A stretch of 64,000 bases of DNA from Aureibacter tunicatorum (GTDB lineage: Bacteria; Bacteroidota; Bacteroidia; Cytophagales; Cyclobacteriaceae). This document shows positions 20,961 through 30,990 of the stretch, piece after piece. The stretch is taken from NCBI RefSeq assembly GCF_036492635.1, contig NZ_AP025309.1, forward strand, positions 1 through 64,000, written 5' to 3'. A model generated the notes under the pieces. It did no database searches and was not told where the DNA came from. It worked only from the letters and a program-made list of their open reading frames with translations. Made by a program: the position numbers and the translations under genes. The first letter of the stretch is position 1. The number at the start of each line of letters is the position of its first letter.

Positions 20961-23309
20961 ATGAATACATACACATTCAAAAACAGCCCGTTAGCAATAG
21001 CGGTGCTGTTATTTGCTATTCAATTATTTTCTTATGATGCAATGTCGCAAAGCATAGTGAATGGCAGATTATTGGATGTGGATTCCAATGAACCGGTTGC
21101 ATTTGCAACGATAGGTGTATTTGATGAAAATGACGATACTCGATTGCTTAGCTCCGCATACTCTGATGTGGATGGAAACTTTCTTCTAAAGCTTCCTGAG
21201 TCAGGGTTCTTCACACTTTTCATACAATCAGTGGGATATGATCTATTTAGAAACCGTATACAAATAGATGAAGGGCAAATTAGTCTAAAAGAGATTTATC
21301 TCAAATCCCAATCGACAATATTGGATGAAGTTATTGTCGAGGCGGAAGCTTTGGATGTGCAGGTTACGCCAGGAGCGATGAGTTTCAACCCTGAGAATGC
21401 TTCGGGAGATGATACAGAGCAAATCATATCAAACCTTCCTGGAATTGATTTGGATTTTGATGGAAATATTAGCTTGCAAGGGACTGAAGTTAAGATATTG
21501 GTCAATGGTGAAGATTCTGGCATGGATAACCCTATGCAGGAGATTCCCAAAGAATCAATTGCTCGAATTGAGATGATGAGCAACCCTCCTGTTGAATTCG
21601 CCTCTTCGGGTCCTGTATTGAATATTATTTTAAAAGAAGACGCTAAAATAGGCAGTAATATTCGATTAGGGATGAATGTCAGCAGTCCTTACAGGGCAAA
21701 GCTTTATACAGGAGGCACTTACAGAAAAGGCAAGTTTACTTTAAGCCCTTCGTTTTATTTTAATAAGTCTATAGAAAAGTCACAGTTCGACTCATATAGA
21801 ACTAACTTTGGAGAAAGATATATAAAGCAAGACAAGACTCAACAAATAGATAATAAAACGATTAACTCAGGAATTCGAACGAAGTTGACTCTTGACAAAT
21901 ACAATGAATTATCCGCATTTTTAAGATATACGCCTTCATCTGTATTAAATGAAAATGATAACTATAATATCATAAGTGATTATAATGAAGAGAGAACATG
22001 GCTATATGACAATGACGGAAATACGATGCTGGATCGCGATAAAAGAAATGTCGTGTCTGATTTACGGTGGAAAAGAAAGTTCAAGAAAAAAGGAAGAGTG
22101 TTGAATGTCAACTATAAGTGGAATATAGCCACGATGGACCAACATCAGTACCAGACGAATAATTATACCTATCCAGACTCTAGCAAAGATATATTAAGAT
22201 CTTCACAACAAGACAGGCGGATTAGATCATCGCACCATACTATTAATGCCAAATACAAGCATTCTTTTGAGAATAAAATGTTATTGACAATGGGAGGAAT
22301 ATTTAACTATAAACTATCTGAGGAGAAGGCGTTAAATCAAAAGCGAACAAATGATAGGGAATGGATACATAACATTTCGAAAGATCAAGACACAGACACT
22401 AAATACTTGGCGACAGACTTGTTTGCGGATTTTTCCGCGCGTAAGGACAAATTTGACTATTCGGTTGGATTGCGTTATAAAGGAGGTGAAAACGTTATTT
22501 GCCAATGGATACCTGAGGAAGATTTATTTAATGAATTTAAGACCTCGTTTTCCAATATGAACACTCGGCTGATGCTTGCTTATAAATTTAAAAAAAAACG
22601 CAATTTTGCATTCACTTTTCGCAACACATTTCGTCCTCCATCCTCTAGACAGCTTAATCCTTTTATTGATGACTCAAACCCTCTCAATGTTCGAAAGGGG
22701 AATCCTGACCTAAAGAATACCCAGACATATTTCGCTGAATTGGAATACTTGAATGTTGGAGAACATACAACTTTGAAAGCTAGCTTGTATGGCAGAAAAG
22801 TCATTAACAGCGTTATTTCAAATCAATGGGTAGCAGGCGACACTACGATTACCTCATATATAAATGTAGATGGGCTAGCTGCGGTAGGAGTAAATAGCTA
22901 TATATCAGGAGATATCAACAATTTGAAGCTTTCAGGCGATGCATCATTTACATATGAAAATATGCCGAATAGAGAATCTGCTTTCTCGAATAGTCAACTA
23001 TTTTATTTCCTCAAGGCGAATATTCAATATAAATTTAGCAAAAGTTTTAGATGTTCTGTTTTAGTACGGTATCATTCCGCTAAGTTGACGAATAATTCAG
23101 ATATAGAGGATTATGCCACGATCAATGTAAGCTTGCAAAAGACTTTTATGAATAGAAAGCTTAAAACTTATGCGAGCGCAAATGATATTTTTGATATGGT
23201 GAATAAAAGAGGCATAACTCAAACGGATTTATTTGCCAAAGAGCATTACAGCAAAAGGCAAACTAGAATATTCACGCTTGGACTTACTTATTATATCAAT
23301 GGGATATGA
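20961..23309 (+). CDS. Outer-membrane beta-barrel protein with carboxypeptidase regulatory-like domain
   Basis: A 782-residue protein with a signal peptide (ending near AMSQ, ~residue 30), a carboxypeptidase regulatory-like domain (~31-110, VNGRLLDVDSNEPVAFATIGV), a plug-like domain (~130-225, GIDLDFDGNISLQGTEVKILVNG split over strands) and a TonB-receptor-like barrel ending GLTYYINGI. This matches the outer-membrane beta-barrel family (PF14905 type) rather than SusC, because there is no SusD partner and the plug is short. It starts 3 bases after a sulfatase stop and is followed by two more sulfatase genes, so it may export or import something linked to the desulfation step. Substrate unknown. 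Confidence 0.85.
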   Translation: MNTYTFKNSPLAIAVLLFAIQLFSYDAMSQSIVNGRLLDVDSNEPVAFATIGVFDENDDTRLLSSAYSDVDGNFLLKLPESGFFTLFIQSVGYDLFRNRIQIDEGQISLKEIYLKSQSTILDEVIVEAEALDVQVTPGAMSFNPENASGDDTEQIISNLPGIDLDFDGNISLQGTEVKILVNGEDSGMDNPMQEIPKESIARIEMMSNPPVEFASSGPVLNIILKEDAKIGSNIRLGMNVSSPYRAKLYTGGTYRKGKFTLSPSFYFNKSIEKSQFDSYRTNFGERYIKQDKTQQIDNKTINSGIRTKLTLDKYNELSAFLRYTPSSVLNENDNYNIISDYNEERTWLYDNDGNTMLDRDKRNVVSDLRWKRKFKKKGRVLNVNYKWNIATMDQHQYQTNNYTYPDSSKDILRSSQQDRRIRSSHHTINAKYKHSFENKMLLTMGGIFNYKLSEEKALNQKRTNDREWIHNISKDQDTDTKYLATDLFADFSARKDKFDYSVGLRYKGGENVICQWIPEEDLFNEFKTSFSNMNTRLMLAYKFKKKRNFAFTFRNTFRPPSSRQLNPFIDDSNPLNVRKGNPDLKNTQTYFAELEYLNVGEHTTLKASLYGRKVINSVISNQWVAGDTTITSYINVDGLAAVGVNSYISGDINNLKLSGDASFTYENMPNRESAFSNSQLFYFLKANIQYKFSKSFRCSVLVRYHSAKLTNNSDIEDYATINVSLQKTFMNRKLKTYASANDIFDMVNKRGITQTDLFAKEHYSKRQTRIFTLGLTYYINGI

Positions 23310-23400
23310 GTATAAGCGATTAAATAATGTCTAATATTAATGGTATATAGTTTTTTAAACGATTTATCTATAGAAGATTCAAGGTTTATCTACAGATATT

Positions 23401-24852
23401 ATGAATAAATATACTCGAAAGGTTGGTTATTCTGTGTTAATGGCGGTGATGGGAGTAAGCACCGTTCATGCCGAGGTCGAAACACAAGCTGAGAATGAAA
23501 AGCCAAATATCATTCTTATCATGACTGATGACCAAGGTTGGGGCGATACAGGTTATAATGGACATGAATACTTAAAAACTCCCAGTCTTGATCAAATGGC
23601 TGAGGAAGGAATTCTGTTCAATAGATTTTACGCATCTTCGCCTGTATCATCTCCTACGAGAGCTAGTTGTCTGACAGGAAGGCATCCTTATCGTTATGGA
23701 ATATACTATGCAAACAGAGGATACTTGAAAAAGGAGGAGTATACATTAGCGGAACTGCTCAAGGATAATGGTTATAGAACTGGACATTTTGGAAAATGGC
23801 ATCTGGGAACATTGACAAAAAGCATACGCGATGCTAACAGAGGAGGCAAAGAAGGAAATGATTATTTGTATTCTCCACCTTGGGAAAATGGCTATGATGA
23901 CTGTTTTGTGACAGAATCCAAAGTACCTACTTGGGATCCCATGAAAAATCCGGACCCTTCAGCATTGGAATCGAAGAAAGGTAAAGCTATTGGAGAATTT
24001 TACGGGACACATTATTGGGATATCGAAGGCAATATCGTAAAGGATAATCTTGAAGGCGATGACTCTAGAGTTATCATGGACAGAGTCATTCCATTTATAG
24101 ATCAATCTGTGGATGAAAGACAACCATTTTTTTCAGTGATTTGGTTTCATGCAAGCCATACGCCGGTGTTAACGGGAGGAAAATATTTGGACATGTATGA
24201 AGGCAAAGGACTTAGCGATGATCAAAAGCACTTCTACGGAACACTTACTGCTATGGATGAGCAAGTAGGAAGATTGCGAGAAAAGTTGAGTGAGTTGGGA
24301 GTTGATAAAAATACCATTATTTATTTTTGCTCTGACAATGGCCCCGCAGGCAATGGAGATATGAGCAATAGATGGCAAGGCACAACCAGTGGCTTGAAAG
24401 GCAGGAAAAAGAGTCTGCATGAAGGAGGTGTCAGAGTGCCTGGGTTAATGGTTTGGCCAGCTCGAATTAAAGAAAGAAAGGTGATCAATACACCCATGAG
24501 CACGCTTGATTATTATCCAACAATATGCGATATATTGAATATCAAGTCGAGCAAGATTATTTATCCACTTGATGGGGTGAGTATGATGGACTATATTGAT
24601 AGTAGTGGAGAGGATAGAGAAAAACCAATTGGTTTTCAGTCGATTAGAGGAGAAGTGGCTTGGATGGATAATGAGTATAAGCTTTATCGCTACAGACAAG
24701 ATTCAAAGTATGAATTGTTTGATATAGTAGCTGACCCGAATGAGTCTATTGATATCATAAAGACTAATCCTAAAATTGCAAAACGCATGATAAAGGCTTT
24801 GGAGAAATGGCAGAAGTCATGTATTAAGAGTGATCTTGGTCATGATTATTAA
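23401..24852 (+). CDS. Sulfatase, serine-type (family S1)
   Basis: A 483-residue sulfatase with a cleavable signal peptide (VHAE, ~residue 24) rather than a lipobox, so probably periplasmic. Metal ligands TDD (Asp43-Asp44), catalytic SSPTR with Ser83 as the formylglycine precursor, followed by LTGRHPYRYG, FGKWHLG, HASHTP and CSDNGP. The region FYGTLTAMDEQVGRL is typical of arylsulfatase A-like enzymes. It differs from the two STP-type paralogues, so it probably cleaves a different sulfate ester of the same glycan. The C-terminus is short, with no extra binding domain. Confidence 0.93.
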   Translation: MNKYTRKVGYSVLMAVMGVSTVHAEVETQAENEKPNIILIMTDDQGWGDTGYNGHEYLKTPSLDQMAEEGILFNRFYASSPVSSPTRASCLTGRHPYRYGIYYANRGYLKKEEYTLAELLKDNGYRTGHFGKWHLGTLTKSIRDANRGGKEGNDYLYSPPWENGYDDCFVTESKVPTWDPMKNPDPSALESKKGKAIGEFYGTHYWDIEGNIVKDNLEGDDSRVIMDRVIPFIDQSVDERQPFFSVIWFHASHTPVLTGGKYLDMYEGKGLSDDQKHFYGTLTAMDEQVGRLREKLSELGVDKNTIIYFCSDNGPAGNGDMSNRWQGTTSGLKGRKKSLHEGGVRVPGLMVWPARIKERKVINTPMSTLDYYPTICDILNIKSSKIIYPLDGVSMMDYIDSSGEDREKPIGFQSIRGEVAWMDNEYKLYRYRQDSKYELFDIVADPNESIDIIKTNPKIAKRMIKALEKWQKSCIKSDLGHDY

Positions 24853-24971
24853 TAGCCTAATTATAAAATTGATTTTAGCAGTATTCTTTCAGGCGGAATA
24901 AAGTCGCCATGATTTTTTATGAAAAAGCAGAATTATGAATATGTACAGTCTATGCATGAAAAAAAATTAAA

Positions 24972-26468
24972 ATGAATTGGAAAAGCAGAGTTATTTATAC
25001 TACTATTTTCGCTCAATGCATTGCAGGACAGAGTTGTGGTGGAAAAGAGCATAAACACCCTATCGAGAAACAAAAGCCAAATATACTTTTTATCTTAGCT
25101 GATGACCAATGCTACGAGACTGTTCGTTCGCTGGGAAATACAGAGATACATACACCTAATCTTGATCGATTGGTGAGTTCGGGAACTACATTTACCCATG
25201 CATACAATATGGGAGGATGGAATGGAGCTATTTCTACAGCGAGTAGATCCATGTTCAATACAGGCTTGTTTTTATGGAAGTCTTCTAAAGGAAATTTAAA
25301 AAAGAAAAGCGTTGATCCCACGACAGCAGGGTTGATGCGAGATAAAGAACAGTTATGGTCTCAACGCATGTCTTCTCAAGGCTATGAAACATACTTTGCT
25401 GGCAAGTGGCATGTGAAAGGGGTTACTTCAGATGAAGTTTTTGATCATGCCAAGTTTGAGAAAAAAGGGATGCCCAAGCAAACAGCCGAGGGCTATTATC
25501 GACCTCAGTTGGGAGTAGAAGACCTATGGTCTCCTTCGGACACAACATTTGGAGGATTTTGGCAGGGAGGAAAACACTGGTCTGAAGTGTTAAGAGATAT
25601 CGGAGAAGAATATATTTTGAATCATAAAAGCAATTCCAAAAAGCCTTTTTTCATGTATTTGGGGTTCAATGCTCCTCATGATCCTAGACAATCTCCTCAA
25701 GAGTATGTGGATATGTATCCTTTAGATAGCATTGCAGTTCCAAGTAGTTTTCAAGAAGAGTATCCAGACGCAGAAACTATTTGCGGTAGGAAGTTAAGAG
25801 ATGAAAGGCTTGCGCCGTATCCAAGAACGCCTTATTCTATTAAAGTAAATCGACAAGAATATTATGCTATTATAACGCATATGGATGCTCAGATCGGAAG
25901 GATATTAGAAGCGTTGGATAAATCCGGACAAGCTGAAAATACATATATATTTTTCACAGCGGATCATGGGTTGGCCGTTGGCAATCATGGCTTGATGGGA
26001 AAACAGAATATGTATGATCATAGCATTAGGTCGCCATTTATACTTACAGGACCTGATGTTCCTAGAGGAAAGCTTATAAGCCATGATATATACATACAAG
26101 ACGCCATGGCTTCCAGCCTTGAACTAGCTTATGGAGAAGAGCAAAAAGATATCGATTTCCGAAGTGTAATGCCTTTAATTCGAGGTGATCGTATTCAGAA
26201 CTATGAGTCTATTTATGGAGCTTATATTAATCGTCAGCGTATGATTCGATCCAATGGATATAAATTGATATTATATCCTCAGAAGGGCATTTATAAATTA
26301 TTTGACTTGCAAATAGATCCATATGAAGTGAATAATATTGCGCATAATCCAGAACACAAAGAACGGATTAAATCTATGTATCAGGAATTAAAGTTATTGC
26401 AAAAGAATAAGTATAAAGATCCTCTTAGTTTAGATGATTTCTATCCCGAGTTAATGAAATATGAATAA
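24972..26468 (+). CDS. Sulfatase with atypical STASR active site
   Basis: A 498-residue sulfatase with an N-terminal hydrophobic leader ending near AGQSC (Cys22, possible lipobox). Metal ligands ADD (Asp44-Asp45). The catalytic stretch reads GGWNGAISTASR, giving Ser88 as the formylglycine precursor, but the usual Pro of the S/C-x-P-x-R motif is Ala90. The GGWNGA lead-in and NAPHDPRQSP, MDAQIGRILEAL and FTADHGLAVGNHGLMGKQN resemble a choline-sulfatase-like branch of S1 distinct from the other three sulfatases. It is the last gene of the plus-strand locus. Whether Pro-to-Ala affects maturation is unknown; such variants do exist in the family. Confidence 0.9.
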   Translation: MNWKSRVIYTTIFAQCIAGQSCGGKEHKHPIEKQKPNILFILADDQCYETVRSLGNTEIHTPNLDRLVSSGTTFTHAYNMGGWNGAISTASRSMFNTGLFLWKSSKGNLKKKSVDPTTAGLMRDKEQLWSQRMSSQGYETYFAGKWHVKGVTSDEVFDHAKFEKKGMPKQTAEGYYRPQLGVEDLWSPSDTTFGGFWQGGKHWSEVLRDIGEEYILNHKSNSKKPFFMYLGFNAPHDPRQSPQEYVDMYPLDSIAVPSSFQEEYPDAETICGRKLRDERLAPYPRTPYSIKVNRQEYYAIITHMDAQIGRILEALDKSGQAENTYIFFTADHGLAVGNHGLMGKQNMYDHSIRSPFILTGPDVPRGKLISHDIYIQDAMASSLELAYGEEQKDIDFRSVMPLIRGDRIQNYESIYGAYINRQRMIRSNGYKLILYPQKGIYKLFDLQIDPYEVNNIAHNPEHKERIKSMYQELKLLQKNKYKDPLSLDDFYPELMKYE

Positions 26469-26582
26469 ATATGTAAATATAATGATGAATTTTCAACTCG
26501 AGTTGATAATTGGGAGATACATACATAATTAAAGAATGTTAATCACTTAATTATGTATGTTACATTTCTAACTTTAAACCTA

Positions 26583-26786
26583 TTACCAATTTCGTTTTGC
26601 TTTACGGTATTTTTTGCGTTCGATAGCGGGAGCGAGCATGATGCCCATCTCAGCGGCATGACGTCGCACAGTCGTGATGGATAGGCCTGTTTCGGCTGCT
26701 ATGGCTAAAGCGGTCTTTCCTTTGGAGTTTCTTATGATATCTTGATTTCGCTCTTTGATGAGCTTCTGATGGAATCCTGAGGGCAT
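26583..26786 (-). CDS. Small helix-turn-helix protein, orphan
   Basis: A 67-residue ORF (ATG at 26784-26786; a GTG 11 codons upstream would run into a hairpin). Residues ~25-45 (KTALAIAAETGLSITTVRRHA) form a clear helix-turn-helix, followed by a basic tail (IERKKYRKAKRNW). Base composition is visibly more GC-rich than the flanking sequence. It lies next to two palindromic hairpins and in no operon. It could be a genuine small DNA-binding protein or the N-terminal piece of a lost transposase or regulator. Function unknown. Confidence 0.45.
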   Translation of the reverse strand: MPSGFHQKLIKERNQDIIRNSKGKTALAIAAETGLSITTVRRHAAEMGIMLAPAIERKKYRKAKRNW

Positions 26787-26803
26787 AGTCGTTTGTGTTT
26801 GCT

Positions 26804-26863
26804 CCCAGTGTTGAAACACTGGGGTATGGTTTCATTTGTTTTAATTACAGCGTTGAAACGCTG
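26804..26863. repeat. Pair of REP-like hairpins
   Basis: Two small palindromes share a GTTGAAAC centre: CCCAGTGTT-GA-AACACTGGG (26804-26823, 9-bp stem) and CAGCGTT-GA-AACGCTG (26848-26863, 7-bp stem), 24 bases apart. Compensating changes keep the stems paired, which is typical of REP/palindromic extragenic elements. The following bases to 27043 show no gene. Confidence 0.6.
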
Positions 26864-27043
26864 GATAGGGTAGGTTTAATACGGAAAGAAGGTCGCGAAG
26901 GATACGAAATTTGAATAATGATAATGTTTTCTTTATGGCTTGGGATACGTAATGAATTGCTTCTGTACGATAGTTGGCAAACGAGTCATAAATTCGATAA
27001 GGTTATAGGGCAACCACGTAGGGAATATCCATAGCGATTATTG

Positions 27044-30007
27044 TTATTTTTCAATAATCAACTTCTTGCTTACGATATTTTTCTCCGAAACACCAAATAT
27101 CTGATAAATCCCAGAATTCAGCTTATCTTCCAAATCAAATACAAGTGACAAAGACCCATTCATATCTGAAGTCGTCGTAGTCGAATAAATTTTTTGGCCT
27201 ATGGAATTAACTATATAAACATCTATTTTTCGAGAGGATTCATAAGCATTATCAACTGTAAAATGAAGCCTGTCATTAACCTGCACTGGATTTGGAAATA
27301 AATTGATCATTACTGTTTGATGATTAATTTCTTGATCATCAATGGATGTGATTGGAACAAATGCGGAGTCGCTTTTTATACACTCATTTGAATCCATAAC
27401 CACAACTCTATAATCTTCCATATCCGTAATAGCAATCACTGTATCATTCATTCCATTATTCCATGAAAATGTATATGGAGGTACGCCTCCTTTAACTTTC
27501 GCTGATAGAGAATCTGATAATATATCAATGATCACATCAAGTGGTTCTGGTTCGACTAGTGATAATGTGTCAGATACGAAACACTGATCATCATCTTTCA
27601 CTATAATTTCGTAAAATCCATCAGACAAACCTTTAAAGATATATGAAGAATGAAAACGGTCACCTCCGTTGATACTATATTGAAATTTATTAGCTTCTTG
27701 AAAACCATTTAAGATAATTTCACCATTATTATAACTATGGCATGTTGGATCAAATGCATCAATAGACAATGAGAGCATTGATAAATCTAAAGTTATAACA
27801 GAATCACAACCTGTGGAACTTGTCAAAGTATGTGTTGCAGTGTTATTGTTTTCTGTGTAAGTAAGGCCATCAATCCAAGTATAGCTATTGCAAGATGTGA
27901 TAATATCTGTTGATGAAATAGCTTCTCCAATAGTTAAATTGAGAATAACGACAGAATCGCAACCTGTGGAGCTTGTCAAAGTATATGTTGCGGTATTATT
28001 GCTTTCTGTGTAAGTGATACCATTAATCCAAGTATAGTTATCGCAAGTTGTAATAGTATCTGTTGAATGTATTTCATTGCAATTTTGTTTATTACGACCA
28101 ATTATATCTGCACCAGTGATATCACTGGTAATAAGCTTCAACTGTGGTGGGTTGCTTCGCTTATGGCTGTCAAATTGAGCTTGTTTTAAAACCCTATTCT
28201 CATCTTCGATCCAAATAGTAACATAAGGATCACCTGCTGTAATTTTTTCAATGATATAGTCTTTAATTTCAAAGTCAAAATATTGATTTTCCTGATTAAT
28301 ATTTATCTCTGTGATTTTCTCTTCACGAAGAGGACCATTGTTCAAAGTTACTGAAGTCTCATCCCACTGATCTCCGATCACCTTAAAAGCAGATACTTGA
28401 AGAGAATCATCTAAGGAATTTGTATACACACGAAACTTAGCATCTCTTATTTCATGGGTACTCAGAGAATCAGAAAGATCAAATTTAAATATTCCAGTTA
28501 CCTTTCTGGTTGAATTGGAATAAACTTCCACTTTTGAATAATTGGCAACAGAATTAGGGCTTTGGTCATCCAGCGCTGCATCATGGATTGAAGTTATTTG
28601 AAGGGTATCTATAGTTGCGCCAAACGTAATCCCAATTGAATCTGCCAATGATTTTTTGTTGTCTAAATCTGTCGCTATAGCCCGCAATATGTATGCGCCG
28701 GTATCAGCTGGTATCCAATTAATAGCATAAGGACTTGAAGTGTCTATTCCAATAGAATTGTTTCCTACAAAAAATTCAACTTGAGCAACACTGCCATCTA
28801 TATCACTGGCATCGGCCCTAATAGTCAAAGTTTCTACGTTGTCAAAATTTCGCAAATGAACTGGAGACGTAATTGAAACTACAGGAGGCTTAGCCCCCAC
28901 ATAAATCGGTACTATTTCTGATGAAACCACATTGCTATCGCTATCCATGACAATAGCTTGTAACGAATAAGCTCCATCGTTAGGAGCCCAATCAATATTG
29001 TAAGGGCTTATAGAATCAACTCCTAAATAATTGTTATTCACAAAAAAATCAACTTTTTCAATATTTCCTGAAGAGCCTAATTTATTTCCTCCAGGGTCAC
29101 TAGCCTGGGCAGTAATTGTAATTTTACTTCCAGAACTTAATTGTCCGTTTTGAATTGGCGACAATATTTCAACAGTAGGCAAATGCAGCTGATCAGTAGC
29201 CCATTCTTCTTGAGAAACAGATATTGAATCAGTAATATTTATACCATCAAAATACAAAATTCTTTCATCCCGAATCTCGGTATACATCCCAAATTTAATA
29301 TAGCCATTTTCATTCTTATAAAGTGTGGGACCAATATAGGAATAAACCAATTCTCCATTTAGCCACACTTTTATCGCACCATCAGCTTCTTGTGAATGTT
29401 TGACATAATACTTTAGGTCATTCCATTGATCTGGCTTTGCATAACCGAATAAATCTCCTTCATCATCTTCACTGTTCCAATGACGAACACTTCGTATGGT
29501 TAATTTATAATCACCTTCATTACTTAGACGAATTTCCGCATTAGGATCACCACCTCCATATTGTTTCCATTGGGAGATAACCGTTGAATATTGCGTTACC
29601 TTATCCCAAATCACTTGAGGAGGGAAAAAGCTCAATGAATAATACCTTTCATCGCCAGGAGAAAAAGCTAAGCTTGATGGGCTTGTAGCCAATTCAACAC
29701 GATAAGCATAGTCATTATTAGGAAAGTTACTGCCATCAGCATAAAATTTCAAAGCATAATTTCCTTCCCTAGCCCAAGAAATTTCTTTAGCTGAAATATA
29801 ATGCAAATCATTGGCTGTAAAATGTCCAGAACCATCTTCCACTGCGCTATTTCCATTTTTTGAATAACTTTCAACTAATGGAGTTTCGACTCCGCTATCT
29901 ACAGTCCCCGTTTCGCCTCCAATATTTATGTTAATTCTTTGACTATTAGAAGTAAGTGGAAGAATCTGAAAACAAACGAATAAAATCATGAGCTTAGCAA
30001 AATTCAT
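27044..30007 (-). CDS. T9SS-secreted multidomain polysaccharide-lyase-like protein
   Basis: A 987-residue secreted protein (ATG chosen at 30005-30007, giving signal peptide MNFAKLMILFVC..SNSQ; an upstream ATG adds 18 residues ahead of the signal). The N-terminal ~250 residues resemble the polysaccharide lyase fold of PF14099 (heparin lyase I/glucuronan lyase-like): YRVELATSP, SLSFFPP, ISQWKQYGGGDP, KYYVKHSQEADGAIKVWLNG split over strands. Two Ig-like modules follow (~276-465, both with VEFFV/VDFFVNN..G.D...PY.I.W), a DNRLRE/CBM96-like domain (~469-629), two CDSVV-type ~45-residue repeats (~645-742), a SprB-like repeat (~742-825), and a T9SS type A sorting domain (LFPNPVQ to KLIIEK, ~899-987). 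It should be exported and possibly attached to the surface. Catalytic residues were not identified. Confidence 0.78.
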   Translation of the reverse strand: MNFAKLMILFVCFQILPLTSNSQRININIGGETGTVDSGVETPLVESYSKNGNSAVEDGSGHFTANDLHYISAKEISWAREGNYALKFYADGSNFPNNDYAYRVELATSPSSLAFSPGDERYYSLSFFPPQVIWDKVTQYSTVISQWKQYGGGDPNAEIRLSNEGDYKLTIRSVRHWNSEDDEGDLFGYAKPDQWNDLKYYVKHSQEADGAIKVWLNGELVYSYIGPTLYKNENGYIKFGMYTEIRDERILYFDGINITDSISVSQEEWATDQLHLPTVEILSPIQNGQLSSGSKITITAQASDPGGNKLGSSGNIEKVDFFVNNNYLGVDSISPYNIDWAPNDGAYSLQAIVMDSDSNVVSSEIVPIYVGAKPPVVSITSPVHLRNFDNVETLTIRADASDIDGSVAQVEFFVGNNSIGIDTSSPYAINWIPADTGAYILRAIATDLDNKKSLADSIGITFGATIDTLQITSIHDAALDDQSPNSVANYSKVEVYSNSTRKVTGIFKFDLSDSLSTHEIRDAKFRVYTNSLDDSLQVSAFKVIGDQWDETSVTLNNGPLREEKITEININQENQYFDFEIKDYIIEKITAGDPYVTIWIEDENRVLKQAQFDSHKRSNPPQLKLITSDITGADIIGRNKQNCNEIHSTDTITTCDNYTWINGITYTESNNTATYTLTSSTGCDSVVILNLTIGEAISSTDIITSCNSYTWIDGLTYTENNNTATHTLTSSTGCDSVITLDLSMLSLSIDAFDPTCHSYNNGEIILNGFQEANKFQYSINGGDRFHSSYIFKGLSDGFYEIIVKDDDQCFVSDTLSLVEPEPLDVIIDILSDSLSAKVKGGVPPYTFSWNNGMNDTVIAITDMEDYRVVVMDSNECIKSDSAFVPITSIDDQEINHQTVMINLFPNPVQVNDRLHFTVDNAYESSRKIDVYIVNSIGQKIYSTTTTSDMNGSLSLVFDLEDKLNSGIYQIFGVSEKNIVSKKLIIEK

Positions 30008-30990
30008 ATATGAATAAAACAAATTGAAATTATGCATAATGAAGAATGAATTACTATGCAAAAACCAAAATTCAGTAAATATGTTGATCCTATTTTCTGA
30101 TATTATTTAAGAAAATAATATAACAAAGCAATCTAGAAGGCTTGATCGTATCGGTTATAAATTTTAGATGATTAAAGTTATAGTAGGAGTAGCCTGGCAA
30201 ATCACTGAAGCATTATATAAAGTCTCTAAGATCTATATGCATCTAACAAAAATAGAATAAGGCTATTAAGGTTCGTTTTTGCTCATAGTTTTAGAATTTT
30301 ATGCTCTATAAATATGTTTATGTTTAATTGTGTAGCTGAAAACCGTGAAGGATTTTTCATAATATATCTAAATTGCCAAATAATTTGACAAAGGAAATGC
30401 TAATGGATAAGGCTAAACTTATTGAATGGAGATTAGAAATAGCAGGCTTTGTATCGGCGGGAATAGCGGCTGTGGCTTGGTGGTTTTTAGAAAATTTCTT
30501 TAGATCTATAAGACGACGTCGGAGAATATGCGGAGATTAAGAAAAGTCTTGCCGTTTTGGAGGAAAGGGTTGGTGATTTTTTGTAAGCATAGGGTTTCCG
30601 CACAGGGAGAACTCACGAATTCAAATTAATGTGTGATGTTTTAGGGAGAAAAGGCAGACTGTTAGTTTTTCCCTTGTATTTTTGGAAGGATGCAGAAAAG
30701 AGTTCATTTTTTGTTAATCACTCACAACAAGTATTATATTACCTAAAATTTAAGATTATGATTTTTTTTAGGATAATAATCCATTACAATATTCACTAAT
30801 AAAGAGTTTAATGTCATAGTTTTCTAAAGGGATATGTCTTAGTTAAATATTAGCTATATTATATTACTTGATTGAAGTACTTTTTTATTTTTCTTAGTTA
30901 GTTGAAAAATATAACTGCTTCATATTAAAGTAATTAAAAAGACATATCTATTATTTTCAATATTTTTTTATAACATACCTATCATTATCT
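30008..30990. other. Long intergenic region with one decayed small gene
   Basis: This ~980-base region lies between the divergent lyase and GH20 genes. It is AT-rich at both ends and must contain both promoters. The only coding remnant I can support is the frameshifted small membrane protein at 30403-30586. No palindromic operator or RNA gene is recognised. Confidence 0.5.
30403..30586 (+). pseudogene. Small one-TM protein, frameshifted
   Basis: An ATG at 30403, preceded by AAAGGA at 30389, opens a frame encoding MDKAKLIEWRLEIAGF followed by a hydrophobic helix (SAGIAAVAWWFL) and then basic RRRR before an early stop at 30538-30540. Shifting frame near 30525-30535 restores EIKKSLAVLEERVGDFL up to a stop at 30584-30586, giving a membrane helix followed by a short coiled coil. 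That layout resembles small membrane proteins with a C-terminal coiled coil. A single indel is the simplest reading. Confidence 0.5.

Noticed and set aside
26650-26835. Second reading frame overlapping the small HTH gene
   Set aside because: It lacks a recognisable domain, while the overlapping frame encodes a clean helix-turn-helix.
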